Below, one piece after another: positions 1 through 5,244 of a stretch of DNA of 6,317 bases (position 1 is the first letter of the stretch; every line of letters begins with the position of its first letter). The stretch lies in the NCBI RefSeq assembly GCF_004138495.1, contig NZ_ML142868.1, forward strand, positions 37,547-43,863, written 5' to 3'. The position numbers were made by a program, and so were the translations under genes. This DNA comes from Phytoactinopolyspora endophytica (GTDB taxonomy: Bacteria; Actinomycetota; Actinomycetes; Jiangellales; Jiangellaceae). Under the pieces are notes generated by a model that searched no databases, was not told where the DNA came from, and was given only the letters and a program-made list of their open reading frames with translations.

Positions 1-171
1 GTAGCGGGTCATGGGACGTTCGTTCCGGCTGCCGATCTCGACCTCGTCGCCGTCGCGATAGATGATGGCCCGGAAGCCATCCCATTTGCCCTCGTAGAGC
101 TGGCCGGGCGGGATCTTCTTCGCCGACTTGGCCAGCATCGGCGCCACCGGCGGCATCACAGGTAACTGCAC
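1..171 (-). CDS. ligC: ATP-dependent DNA ligase, N-terminus (LigC / LigD ligase-domain type), partial
   Basis: This is the first 57 codons of a ligase that seals nicks by forming a lysine-AMP intermediate; the gene runs off the left edge. Translated on the minus strand it begins V-Q-L-P-V-M-P-P-V-A-P-M-L-A-K, the usual opening of actinobacterial LigC and LigD ligase domains. Motif I is visible as YEGKWDGFRA, with K29 the expected adenylated lysine. The stretch SRNERPMTRY at residues 48-57 matches the conserved segment that follows motif I in this family. I chose the GTG at 171 rather than the ATG at 156 because the residues between them (QLPV) belong to the family's N-terminus and a -10-like box sits just upstream. 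Codon 3 is TTA, a rare codon in such DNA. The gene diverges from a USP-like gene and a LigD-type polymerase, which favours a stand-alone LigC. Because the C-terminus is missing, a ligase-first multidomain LigD cannot be excluded. Confidence 0.88.
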   Translation of the reverse strand, partial: MQLPVMPPVAPMLAKSAKKIPPGQLYEGKWDGFRAIIYRDGDEVEIGSRNERPMTRY

Positions 172-178
172 GCAGGTC

Positions 179-184
179 AATCTA
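179..184 (-). promoter_or_regulatory. Probable -10 box of a leaderless promoter for the ligase gene
   Basis: On the minus strand the hexamer is TAGATT, a good TANNNT match, and it ends 7 nt before the GTG at 171. No purine-rich Shine-Dalgarno sequence lies ahead of that GTG. In actinobacteria this spacing places transcription start at or beside the start codon, giving a leaderless mRNA. A TTGACA occurs at 201-196, but it is only 11 nt from this box, too close to be its -35 element. The call is inferred from spacing alone. Confidence 0.45.
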
Positions 185-233
185 CCCGCGTCCGGTGTCA
201 ATCGCGCGTAGCCGGCGACGACGCGTCCGCGTC

Positions 234-272
234 CCGGCTCGGGTCTCCGGCTCGGGTTCCAGCTCGGGTCTC
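234..272 (+). repeat. Three tandem 13-bp repeats in the divergent intergenic region
   Basis: Three adjacent units read CCGGCTCGGGTCT (234-246), CCGGCTCGGGTTC (247-259) and CAGCTCGGGTCTC (260-272); all contain GCTCGGGT. They lie in the 227-bp non-coding stretch between the divergent ligase and USP-like genes, upstream of both putative promoters. They could be a multi-site operator or a remnant of replication slippage; the sequence does not decide between these. Nothing else with a clear function is visible in 185-320. Confidence 0.75.
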
Positions 273-320
273 GATTTCCTTACAGACACTCACCGCGTGG
301 TCACGTCTTCACCCATCCGG

Positions 321-349
321 CTGACTTTGGTGTCACCATGACGTATGGA
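321..349 (+). promoter_or_regulatory. Possible promoter for the USP-like / polymerase operon
   Basis: CTGACT (321-326) and TATGGA (344-349) are separated by 17 bp, the preferred spacing for the main vegetative sigma factor. Each hexamer matches its consensus only in part. A start near 356 would give a leader of about 43 nt that contains the ribosome binding site at 387-393. The short inverted repeat GTCA-N3-TGAC (332-342) falls in the spacer. This is a weak call. Confidence 0.3.
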
Positions 350-386
350 ACTGTTGAACGACGACACACCGCGTCGCCCGACACCC

Positions 387-393
387 GGGGAGG
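387..393 (+). promoter_or_regulatory. Ribosome binding site that fixes the USP-like gene start
   Basis: GGGGAGG lies 5 nt before the ATG at 399. It selects that ATG over the in-frame ATG at 345, which would add 18 residues, has no comparable site and overlaps the putative -10 box. Confidence 0.7.
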
Positions 394-398
394 TCCCC

Positions 399-941
399 AT
401 GTCGTACAAGGTCGTCGTGCTGGTCGAGGAGCCGGTCACCAGTTGGGACGCTCGGCAGATCGTCGCCCTTCACGCGGATTTCTCCGACCCGATGCATTAC
501 TACGTGCTCATTCCAGTGGAAGACGCCGCCAGCCGGGTCGAGGCCACCATCGGCTCCCTCGCGGCGAGCGAAGTGATGGGAACCGCCGCGCTCTACCTGG
601 ATGAGAACGACCTCGAGCGGGTGCATGAGGAGATCCGGGCGGCCAGCCGGCAGGCTCTGGAGGCCTCCGTACAGGCCTTCAAGGAGTTCAACGTGCGGGT
701 CACTGGCGAGGTCACGGCCACCGACCCGCTCGAGCGCCTCTACTCGCTCGTCCAGGAGTGCGGTGCTGCCGAGGTCATCATCCTCACCCGGCCGCACTTG
801 GTCGCCGAGTTCTTCCACGTGGACTGGACCACTCGTGCACGGCGTAAGCTCAAGGTGCCGGTGCTGCATCTGCTCGCTCAGTCCGAGCCGGATTGGGAGT
901 CGGAGGTGCGCAGTCAGAACGGCGACGACGCGGACACGTGA
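399..941 (+). CDS. Universal-stress-protein-like protein
   Basis: This is a 180-residue cytosolic protein with no signal peptide or membrane segment. Its layout resembles a single Usp (HUP-fold) domain: a first strand YKVVVLVE (3-10), a second strand HYYVLIPVED (33-42), a long charged helix around 70-97, a strand NVRVTGEV (98-105), and a C-terminal half with AAEVIILTRP (123-132) and KLKVPVLHLL (150-159). The second conserved block reads like Usp proteins in which a sulfur-free helix joins the last two strands. The ATP-binding signature G-2X-G-9X-G-S/T of the UspA/UspFG type is not seen, so nucleotide binding is doubtful. The last 20 residues are acidic and probably disordered. The gene ends 39 bp before the LigD-type polymerase in the same direction and diverges from a DNA ligase, so a role linked to DNA repair or stress is a reasonable guess from context only. 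The biochemical function is unknown. Confidence 0.75.
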   Translation: MSYKVVVLVEEPVTSWDARQIVALHADFSDPMHYYVLIPVEDAASRVEATIGSLAASEVMGTAALYLDENDLERVHEEIRAASRQALEASVQAFKEFNVRVTGEVTATDPLERLYSLVQECGAAEVIILTRPHLVAEFFHVDWTTRARRKLKVPVLHLLAQSEPDWESEVRSQNGDDADT

Positions 942-972
942 AGGACGAGGGAGACACGTGAGGCACGTAAGG
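933..972 (+). repeat. Imperfect 20-bp tandem repeat with two CACGTG boxes
   Basis: Segments 933-952 and 953-972 both begin GACACGTGA and agree at 14 of 20 positions. Each contains the palindrome CACGTG (935-940 and 955-960), exactly 20 bp apart. The first copy carries the stop codon of the USP-like gene; the second ends in GTAAGG (967-972), the likely ribosome binding site of the polymerase gene, 8 nt before its GTG. The region could be a local duplication that supplied a ribosome binding site, or a two-site operator. Confidence 0.5.
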
Positions 973-980
973 TACCTGCA

Positions 981-2042
981 GTGAGCGAGCCGGCCTTTCT
1001 CGACGTCGGCGGACGTGAGGTCCGTGTGTCGAACCCGGACAAGGTGTACTTTCCCGAGCGAGGCTTCACCAAGCTCGACGTCGTGCAGTACTTCATCGCC
1101 GTCGGCGACGGGATACTCAACGCGTTGCGGGAGCGGCCCACCACGCTGGAGCGCTGGCCGTCGGGTGTCTTCGAGGGCGCAAAGCTGTCTACCCGGCAGG
1201 ACAACAGGGGCGATGCCTTCTACCAGAAGCGGATACCGAAGGGTGCCCCGACATGGGTGGAGTCGGCGAAGATCGCCTTCCCCAGCGGGCGCCCCGCCGA
1301 CGAGGTCTGTCCCACCGAGCTGGCCGTTGTGCCCTGGGCGGCGAACCTCGGCACGCTGACCTTCCACTCCTGGCCGGTGCGCAGGTCGGACACCGACCGG
1401 CCGGACCAGCTGCGCATCGACCTTGACCCGCAGCCCGGCACGGACTTCGCCGACGCCGTCAAGGTCGCGTGGGAGGTCCGCACCCTGCTGGCTGAGCTCG
1501 ACATGGCGGGTTTCCCGAAGACGTCGGGTGGACGCGGGGTGCACATCTACGTGCCGATCGAGCCGCGCTGGGAGTTCACGGAGGTCCGGCGGGCCCTCAT
1601 CGCGTTCGGGCGGGAGCTGGAACGTCGCATGCCGTCCATGGTCACCATGTCCTGGTGGAAAGAGGACCGCGGCGAGCGCATCTTCGTGGACTACAACCAG
1701 ATGGCCCGGGACCGCACATTCGCCTCGGCCTACTCCATCCGGCCCAAGCCGCGAGCCACTGTCTCCGCCCCGCTCGACTGGGACGAGCTCGACGACGCGA
1801 CGCCCGACGATTTCGACCTCGCCACGATGCCGGGACGGTTCGCGGAGGTGGGCGACCGGCACGCCGGTATGCATGACGACGCATATTCGATCGAGCCGCT
1901 GCTGGAGATGGCCGAACGCGACGAGCGCGACCACGGTCTCGGTGAACTCCCCTACCCGCCGGACTATCCCAAGATGCCCGGCGAACCGCCGAGGGTCCAG
2001 CCGAGCAGGGCGCGCAACTCCGAGACCGACGACGCCACATGA
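981..2042 (+). CDS. ligD: Stand-alone LigD-type primase-polymerase (Prim-PolC / PolD family)
   Basis: This 353-residue enzyme belongs to the archaeo-eukaryotic primase superfamily as found in LigD polymerase domains, which prime and fill short gaps, often with ribonucleotides, during end joining or excision repair. The polymerase domain covers about residues 8-300. The metal-binding pair is in LRIDLDP (D147, D149), the nucleotide-binding motif is TSGGRGVH (181-188, H188), and the third catalytic aspartate is D237 in IFVDYNQ, followed by RT (245-246) and YSIR (251-254). The opening NPDKVYFPE (18-26) is also typical. Neither a ligase nor a phosphoesterase domain is fused to it; the tail from about 320 is rich in proline and charge and ends at the stop. 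The GTG at 981 is chosen because no other start lies between it and the in-frame upstream stop, and GTAAGG precedes it by 8 nt. The divergent ligase is the natural partner: in mycobacteria, PolD/Prim-PolC and LigC are likewise neighbours. It is probably co-transcribed with the USP-like gene. Confidence 0.92.
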   Translation: MSEPAFLDVGGREVRVSNPDKVYFPERGFTKLDVVQYFIAVGDGILNALRERPTTLERWPSGVFEGAKLSTRQDNRGDAFYQKRIPKGAPTWVESAKIAFPSGRPADEVCPTELAVVPWAANLGTLTFHSWPVRRSDTDRPDQLRIDLDPQPGTDFADAVKVAWEVRTLLAELDMAGFPKTSGGRGVHIYVPIEPRWEFTEVRRALIAFGRELERRMPSMVTMSWWKEDRGERIFVDYNQMARDRTFASAYSIRPKPRATVSAPLDWDELDDATPDDFDLATMPGRFAEVGDRHAGMHDDAYSIEPLLEMAERDERDHGLGELPYPPDYPKMPGEPPRVQPSRARNSETDDAT

Positions 2043-2074
2043 CCGGCGACCCTCGGCCATGTGTCCGGCGCGGG

Positions 2075-2080
2075 TAATGT
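2075..2080 (+). promoter_or_regulatory. Probable -10 box of a leaderless promoter for msrB
   Basis: TAATGT, a TANNNT match, ends 7 nt before the ATG at 2088, and no Shine-Dalgarno sequence lies between. This is the same arrangement as ahead of the ligase gene. No convincing -35 hexamer is seen. It suggests that msrB can be transcribed apart from the polymerase gene, whose stop is only 45 bp upstream. Confidence 0.45.
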
Positions 2081-2087
2081 CGTCGGT

Positions 2088-2501
2088 ATGCCGTACGAGG
2101 TAGAGAAGACCGACCAAGAATGGCGCGCCGAGCTTTCGCCGGAGGAGTACCACGTGCTCCGGCAGTCCGGCACCGAACGGGCCGGAACCAGCCCGCTGGA
2201 GCACGCCGACGACCGTCCCTACGTCTATCAGTGCCGAGCATGCGGCGCCGAGCTGTTCGAGACCGGCACGAAGTTCGACGCGCATTGCGGTTGGCCGTCG
2301 TTCTACTCCCCGCTCGCCGAGGACCGGGTCGAGTACATCGAGGATCGCGCTCTCGGCCAGGTCCGCACCGAGGTGCGGTGTGCGCGCTGCGGTTCCCACC
2401 TCGGGCACGTGTTCACCGGCGAGGGCTTCCCTACCCCGACGGACCAGCGTTACTGCATCAATGGAGTTGCCCTGCGGCGCGTCACCGCCGAGCCCAGCTG
2501 A
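2088..2501 (+). CDS. msrB: Peptide-methionine (R)-S-oxide reductase MsrB
   Basis: This cytosolic enzyme reduces the R epimer of methionine sulfoxide in proteins back to methionine, using thioredoxin for regeneration. From the ATG at 2088 it has 137 residues, normal for a single-domain MsrB. The structural zinc site is formed by two CxxC pairs (C49/C52 and C98/C101). HCGWPSFY (66-73) carries the likely resolving cysteine C67, SHLGHVF (103-109) is the conserved active-site strand, and RYCIN (121-125) holds the catalytic C123. All key residues are intact. A GTG at 2061 in the same frame would add nine residues (reading MSGAGNVVG), but neither start has a Shine-Dalgarno sequence, the family usually begins near the KTDxEW segment, and a -10-like box sits 7 nt before the ATG. 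It follows the polymerase gene at short distance, which adds protein repair to the DNA-repair genes on its left. No msrA is present in the window. Confidence 0.95.
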   Translation: MPYEVEKTDQEWRAELSPEEYHVLRQSGTERAGTSPLEHADDRPYVYQCRACGAELFETGTKFDAHCGWPSFYSPLAEDRVEYIEDRALGQVRTEVRCARCGSHLGHVFTGEGFPTPTDQRYCINGVALRRVTAEPS

Positions 2502-2553
2502 GCGGCCGGGCGGCAACCGCACAATTCTCCGAGAGATGTGGCTTGATCGCCGT

Positions 2554-2559
2554 TACCCT
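2554..2559 (+). promoter_or_regulatory. Possible -10 box of a leaderless promoter for the histidine kinase gene
   Basis: TACCCT fits TANNNT and ends 8 nt before the GTG at 2568; no Shine-Dalgarno sequence is present. A TTGATC at 2543-2548 is too close to act as its -35. The gap between msrB and the kinase (2502-2567) contains no strong hairpin followed by a T run, so read-through from msrB remains possible. Confidence 0.35.
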
Positions 2560-2567
2560 TGCTCGTT

Positions 2568-3845
2568 GTGACCGCGGTATCCGGGCGTAAGCCGACAGAC
2601 CTAGAGCTGCAAGGGCTGCTGCCCGGCCAGCTGGTCACGGAGCCCGACCCGGGACCGCATTGCGGCGGGCCTCGCCGGTCGGCCCGTGACTGGGTGGTCG
2701 ACGTCCTCTGTTTCCTGATCGCCCTCGGTCTCGGTGCCTGGACCTTCGTCGATGTGCTGATCAACGACGGCTGGAGCGCGCTGCGGGTGCTCGATCTGGC
2801 CGCCGGGTCCGCCGCCTGTGTCAGCCTCTGGTGGCGACGGCGCTGGCCGGTTCACCTCGCGCTGGCGATCACGGCCGTGTCCACCTTCGCCACCTCCAGC
2901 ACCGGTGCCGTGCTCATCGCGATCTTCACCGTCGCCGTGCACCGCAAGCTGGCCGTCACAGCCGTCGTCACGGCCGTCAACATCCTCGTCGGCATGCTGT
3001 ACTTCGCGATCTATCCGGACGACGAGCTCCCGTATGCCGGCTCCGTCGCCTTCGTCGTCCTGCTCATCGTCGCCGTCGCGATGTGGGGCATGTTCGTCCG
3101 CGCACGACGCCAGCTCGTGCTGTCCCTGCGCGAACGGGCACGCCAGGCCGAGTCGGAGGCGCATCTGCGCGTCGAGCAGGGCAGGCATCGGGAACGTGAG
3201 CGGATCGCCCGGGAGATGCACGACGTCCTCGCACACCGCCTTTCGCTGCTCAGCGTCCACGCGAACGCTCTGGTGTATCGGCCGGACGCGCCCGCAGAGG
3301 ACATCGCCCAGGCTTCCGGGATCATCCGGGACAGCGCGCACCAGGCGTTGCAGGACCTTCGCGAGGTCATCGGCGTGCTGCGTGCCCCCGCGGCAGATCC
3401 CGACGACGACGCCCCGCACCCCACTCTCGACGACCTCACCAGCCTGGTGGGCGAGAGCCGACAGGCGGGCATGCATGTCACGGTCGCCGACGACCGCGAC
3501 CTCGCCGCCCACGAGGGCAACACGCACGAGAGCAACTCACAGCTACCGGCGGCGGTGGCCCGGTGCGCGTATCGCGTGGTTCAGGAGGGCCTGACCAACG
3601 CCCGCAAGCATGCCCGCGGCGCTCGCGTCACGATCACGCTGACCGGTTCGTCCGGCGACGGCCTCCAGGTCCGGGTGCACAACACAGCCCCATCCGGTCC
3701 CTCGTCTTCCGAGCGCATTCCCGGCGCCGGTACCGGGCTGGTGGGACTCAGCGAACGGGTGGAGCTGGCCGGCGGAACACTCCGGCGCGGGCCCACTGCC
3801 GACGGCGGTTTCGCGCTCTGCGCCGACCTCCCGTGGCCGGCGTAG
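2568..3845 (+). CDS. Membrane sensor histidine kinase, HPK7 (NarL/DesK-like) family
   Basis: This 425-residue kinase would autophosphorylate on histidine and pass phosphate to a NarL/LuxR-type response regulator. After a soluble N-terminus of about 40 residues there are five or six hydrophobic segments (about 43-65, 71-89, 94-124 possibly as two, 128-148, 156-177), then a charged helical linker (178-212). The dimerisation/phosphoacceptor domain (HisKA_3) carries REMHDVLAHRLS with H218, and the C-terminal HATPase domain has the N-box QEGLTNARKHA (N344) and the G-box GAGTGLVGLSERVELAGG (386-403). The D-x-G motif expected before the G-box is replaced by VRVHNTA (368-374), a variation seen in some actinobacterial members. 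The loops between membrane segments are short, so the sensor probably detects a membrane or intramembrane cue. GTG 2568 is preferred to TTG 2559, which overlaps the -10-like box. No response regulator adjoins it here: msrB is upstream and a sugar transporter downstream. Confidence 0.9.
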   Translation: MTAVSGRKPTDLELQGLLPGQLVTEPDPGPHCGGPRRSARDWVVDVLCFLIALGLGAWTFVDVLINDGWSALRVLDLAAGSAACVSLWWRRRWPVHLALAITAVSTFATSSTGAVLIAIFTVAVHRKLAVTAVVTAVNILVGMLYFAIYPDDELPYAGSVAFVVLLIVAVAMWGMFVRARRQLVLSLRERARQAESEAHLRVEQGRHRERERIAREMHDVLAHRLSLLSVHANALVYRPDAPAEDIAQASGIIRDSAHQALQDLREVIGVLRAPAADPDDDAPHPTLDDLTSLVGESRQAGMHVTVADDRDLAAHEGNTHESNSQLPAAVARCAYRVVQEGLTNARKHARGARVTITLTGSSGDGLQVRVHNTAPSGPSSSERIPGAGTGLVGLSERVELAGGTLRRGPTADGGFALCADLPWPA

Positions 3846-3904
3846 CACCCGTGTCACACTTCCGTTTCACCTTGTTTCGGCACGGCCCTTTCGGGAACTA
3901 GAGC

Positions 3905-3920
3905 ATCCGACATACCGGAT
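3905..3920 (+). promoter_or_regulatory. Short inverted repeat, possible operator ahead of the sugar-uptake operon
   Basis: ATCCG (3905-3909) and CGGAT (3916-3920) form a perfect 5-bp inverted repeat with a 6-nt spacer, 11 bp upstream of the ribosome binding site of the binding-protein gene. Its position suits a repressor site, as is common for sugar operons, but arms of 5 bp can arise by chance. No clear -35/-10 pair or rho-independent terminator was found in the 101-bp gap (3846-3946). Confidence 0.25.
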
Positions 3921-3931
3921 CTCTGGCTCGC

Positions 3932-3938
3932 AAGGAGG
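3932..3938 (+). promoter_or_regulatory. Strong ribosome binding site of the sugar-binding protein gene
   Basis: AAGGAGG is a near-perfect anti-16S match placed 8 nt before the ATG at 3947. It indicates high expression, as expected for the binding protein of an importer, and contrasts with the apparently leaderless genes to the left. Confidence 0.75.
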
Positions 3939-3946
3939 CGGCAGCG

Positions 3947-5215
3947 ATGCGAAAGGGCGGCAGGTGGTATGTGGCCCTGGGCGGAGCGCTCGTGCTGTTC
4001 GGCGCGGCGTGTACCCCGGGCGGTGACGACGACGGCGACGGAGACGGAGAAGGCGGCGGCGAGATCGTCTGGGCGCTCGGCGGCGCCGAAGCACAGCCCG
4101 GAGGGGTCCATCAGAGCGTTGCGGAGTTGTGGAACGACCAGAACCCAGACAACCCCGTGAGTATCGAGCAATTGCCGGAAGAGGCGGACCAGCAGCGCGA
4201 GCAGCAGGCACTCGAGTTGCAGGCCGAAGGTAGCAACTTCGACGTGCTGGGCATGGACGTGATCTGGACCGGTGAGTACTCCGAGAACGGCTGGGTCGAG
4301 AGCCTGGAAGACGTGCGGGGCGATATCGAAGGGGCATCGATTCCAGGCGCTTTCGAATCCGCTACGTGGGGCGGTGAGCTTTGGGCCGCGCCCTACAACA
4401 CGAACGCTGGATTCCTCTACTACCGAACGGATCTCGTCGATCAACCCCCGGATACCTGGGAAGCCCTATGTGATCAGGGGATCGAGATCAGCCAGTCGGA
4501 AGACATCGGCAGCTTCATCGGGCAGGGTGCACGGTACGAGGGCTTCGTGGTGAACTGGCTCGAGTACTACTGGAGCGCCGGCGGTGAGCTCTACAACGAG
4601 GACCAGACCGAGGTCTTGTTCGACACCGATCTGGCCGTCCAAGCCACCGAATTCATGGCCAACGCGATCCAGGACAACTGCTACGCGCCCGGGTTCAACA
4701 CGGCCCGTGAGGAAGAGGGCCGCAACGAGTTCCAGCAGGGCAACATCGCATTCCTACGCAACTGGCCGTACGTGTACTCGCAGGTCGCGGGCGACGACGG
4801 TAGCCCGGCGAATGGCAACTTCGATATCGCGCCACTTCCCACTTTCACGGGCGAAGGCACGGTCTCCGCGCTGGGCGGGTTCAACAACGCAGTGAGCGCG
4901 TTCTCGGACAACAAGGACGCGGCGACGGATTTCGTCGTGTGGGCGGCGACGAACGAGGAAGCCCAGACGATGCTGGCGACCGAGGGTTCGGTGCCACCAA
5001 CCCTGGAATCCGTCTACGACCAGCTGACGGACGACCCGGTCATGCAGCTCCTCGGCGAGATCCTGCCCGACGCACGGCCGCGGCCGCCCGCGCCGCAGTG
5101 GAATCAGATCAGTGCGGAGATGCAGCAAACCTTGTTCCCCGCCGTCAACGGTGAGGCGGATGTCCAGGGCGCCGTCGAAAGCGTCCGCACGTATCTGGAA
5201 GGAACCCTCGAATAG
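3947..5215 (+). CDS. ABC sugar importer, substrate-binding lipoprotein (CUT1; LpqY / trehalose-maltose-like)
   Basis: This 422-residue protein is the extracellular receptor of a carbohydrate importer, tethered to the membrane by lipid. The signal peptide has basic residues at R2, K3 and R6, a hydrophobic core to F18, and the lipobox FGAAC with C22 as the lipidated residue. An acidic Gly/Asp/Glu linker (25-39) follows, then a type-1 solute-binding fold. The pattern GGVHQSVAELWN (52-63), MDVIWTGEYSENGW (103-116), APYNTNAGFLYYR (148-160) and PQWNQISAEMQQ (383-394) recalls trehalose- and maltooligosaccharide-binding proteins such as LpqY; the sugar itself is inferred and not proven. C175 and C245 are the only other cysteines and may form a disulfide. 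The permease gene starts 29 bp after its stop, and both have strong ribosome binding sites, so they form one operon. Regulation may involve the inverted repeat upstream. Confidence 0.92.
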   Translation: MRKGGRWYVALGGALVLFGAACTPGGDDDGDGDGEGGGEIVWALGGAEAQPGGVHQSVAELWNDQNPDNPVSIEQLPEEADQQREQQALELQAEGSNFDVLGMDVIWTGEYSENGWVESLEDVRGDIEGASIPGAFESATWGGELWAAPYNTNAGFLYYRTDLVDQPPDTWEALCDQGIEISQSEDIGSFIGQGARYEGFVVNWLEYYWSAGGELYNEDQTEVLFDTDLAVQATEFMANAIQDNCYAPGFNTAREEEGRNEFQQGNIAFLRNWPYVYSQVAGDDGSPANGNFDIAPLPTFTGEGTVSALGGFNNAVSAFSDNKDAATDFVVWAATNEEAQTMLATEGSVPPTLESVYDQLTDDPVMQLLGEILPDARPRPPAPQWNQISAEMQQTLFPAVNGEADVQGAVESVRTYLEGTLE

Positions 5216-5230
5216 GTCGGCCGCGATAAC

Positions 5231-5239
5231 GAAAGGAGG
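5231..5239 (+). promoter_or_regulatory. Ribosome binding site that fixes the permease start
   Basis: GAAAGGAGG lies 5 nt before the GTG at 5245 and identifies that GTG as the start; it falls within the 29-bp gap after the binding-protein gene. Confidence 0.75.
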
Positions 5240-5244
5240 CCATC

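Noticed and set aside
196..201. TTGACA (minus strand) as the -35 element of the ligase promoter
   Set aside because: It is 11 nt from the TAGATT box, whereas 16-19 nt is needed; no -10 box is found at a proper distance from it.
345..398. An 18-residue N-terminal extension of the USP-like protein from ATG 345
   Set aside because: The ATG at 399 has a strong ribosome binding site at the right spacing and begins exactly at the first strand of the fold; ATG 345 has none.
333..2522. A 729-codon open frame on the minus strand across the USP-like, polymerase and msrB genes
   Set aside because: The three plus-strand genes all lie in one frame, and this antisense frame is in codon register with them. 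It stays open because TTA, CTA and TCA codons are rare in high-GC genes. Its predicted protein has no recognisable domain, while the sense genes have clear motifs.
2502..2540. A terminator after msrB formed by GCGG and CCGC near its stop codon
   Set aside because: The arms are about 4 bp, the loop is long, and no T run follows.
2601..3527. A 308-codon minus-strand open frame inside the histidine kinase gene
   Set aside because: It is again an antisense frame in register with a well-supported gene, with a low-complexity Gly/Asp/Arg-rich product and no family resemblance.
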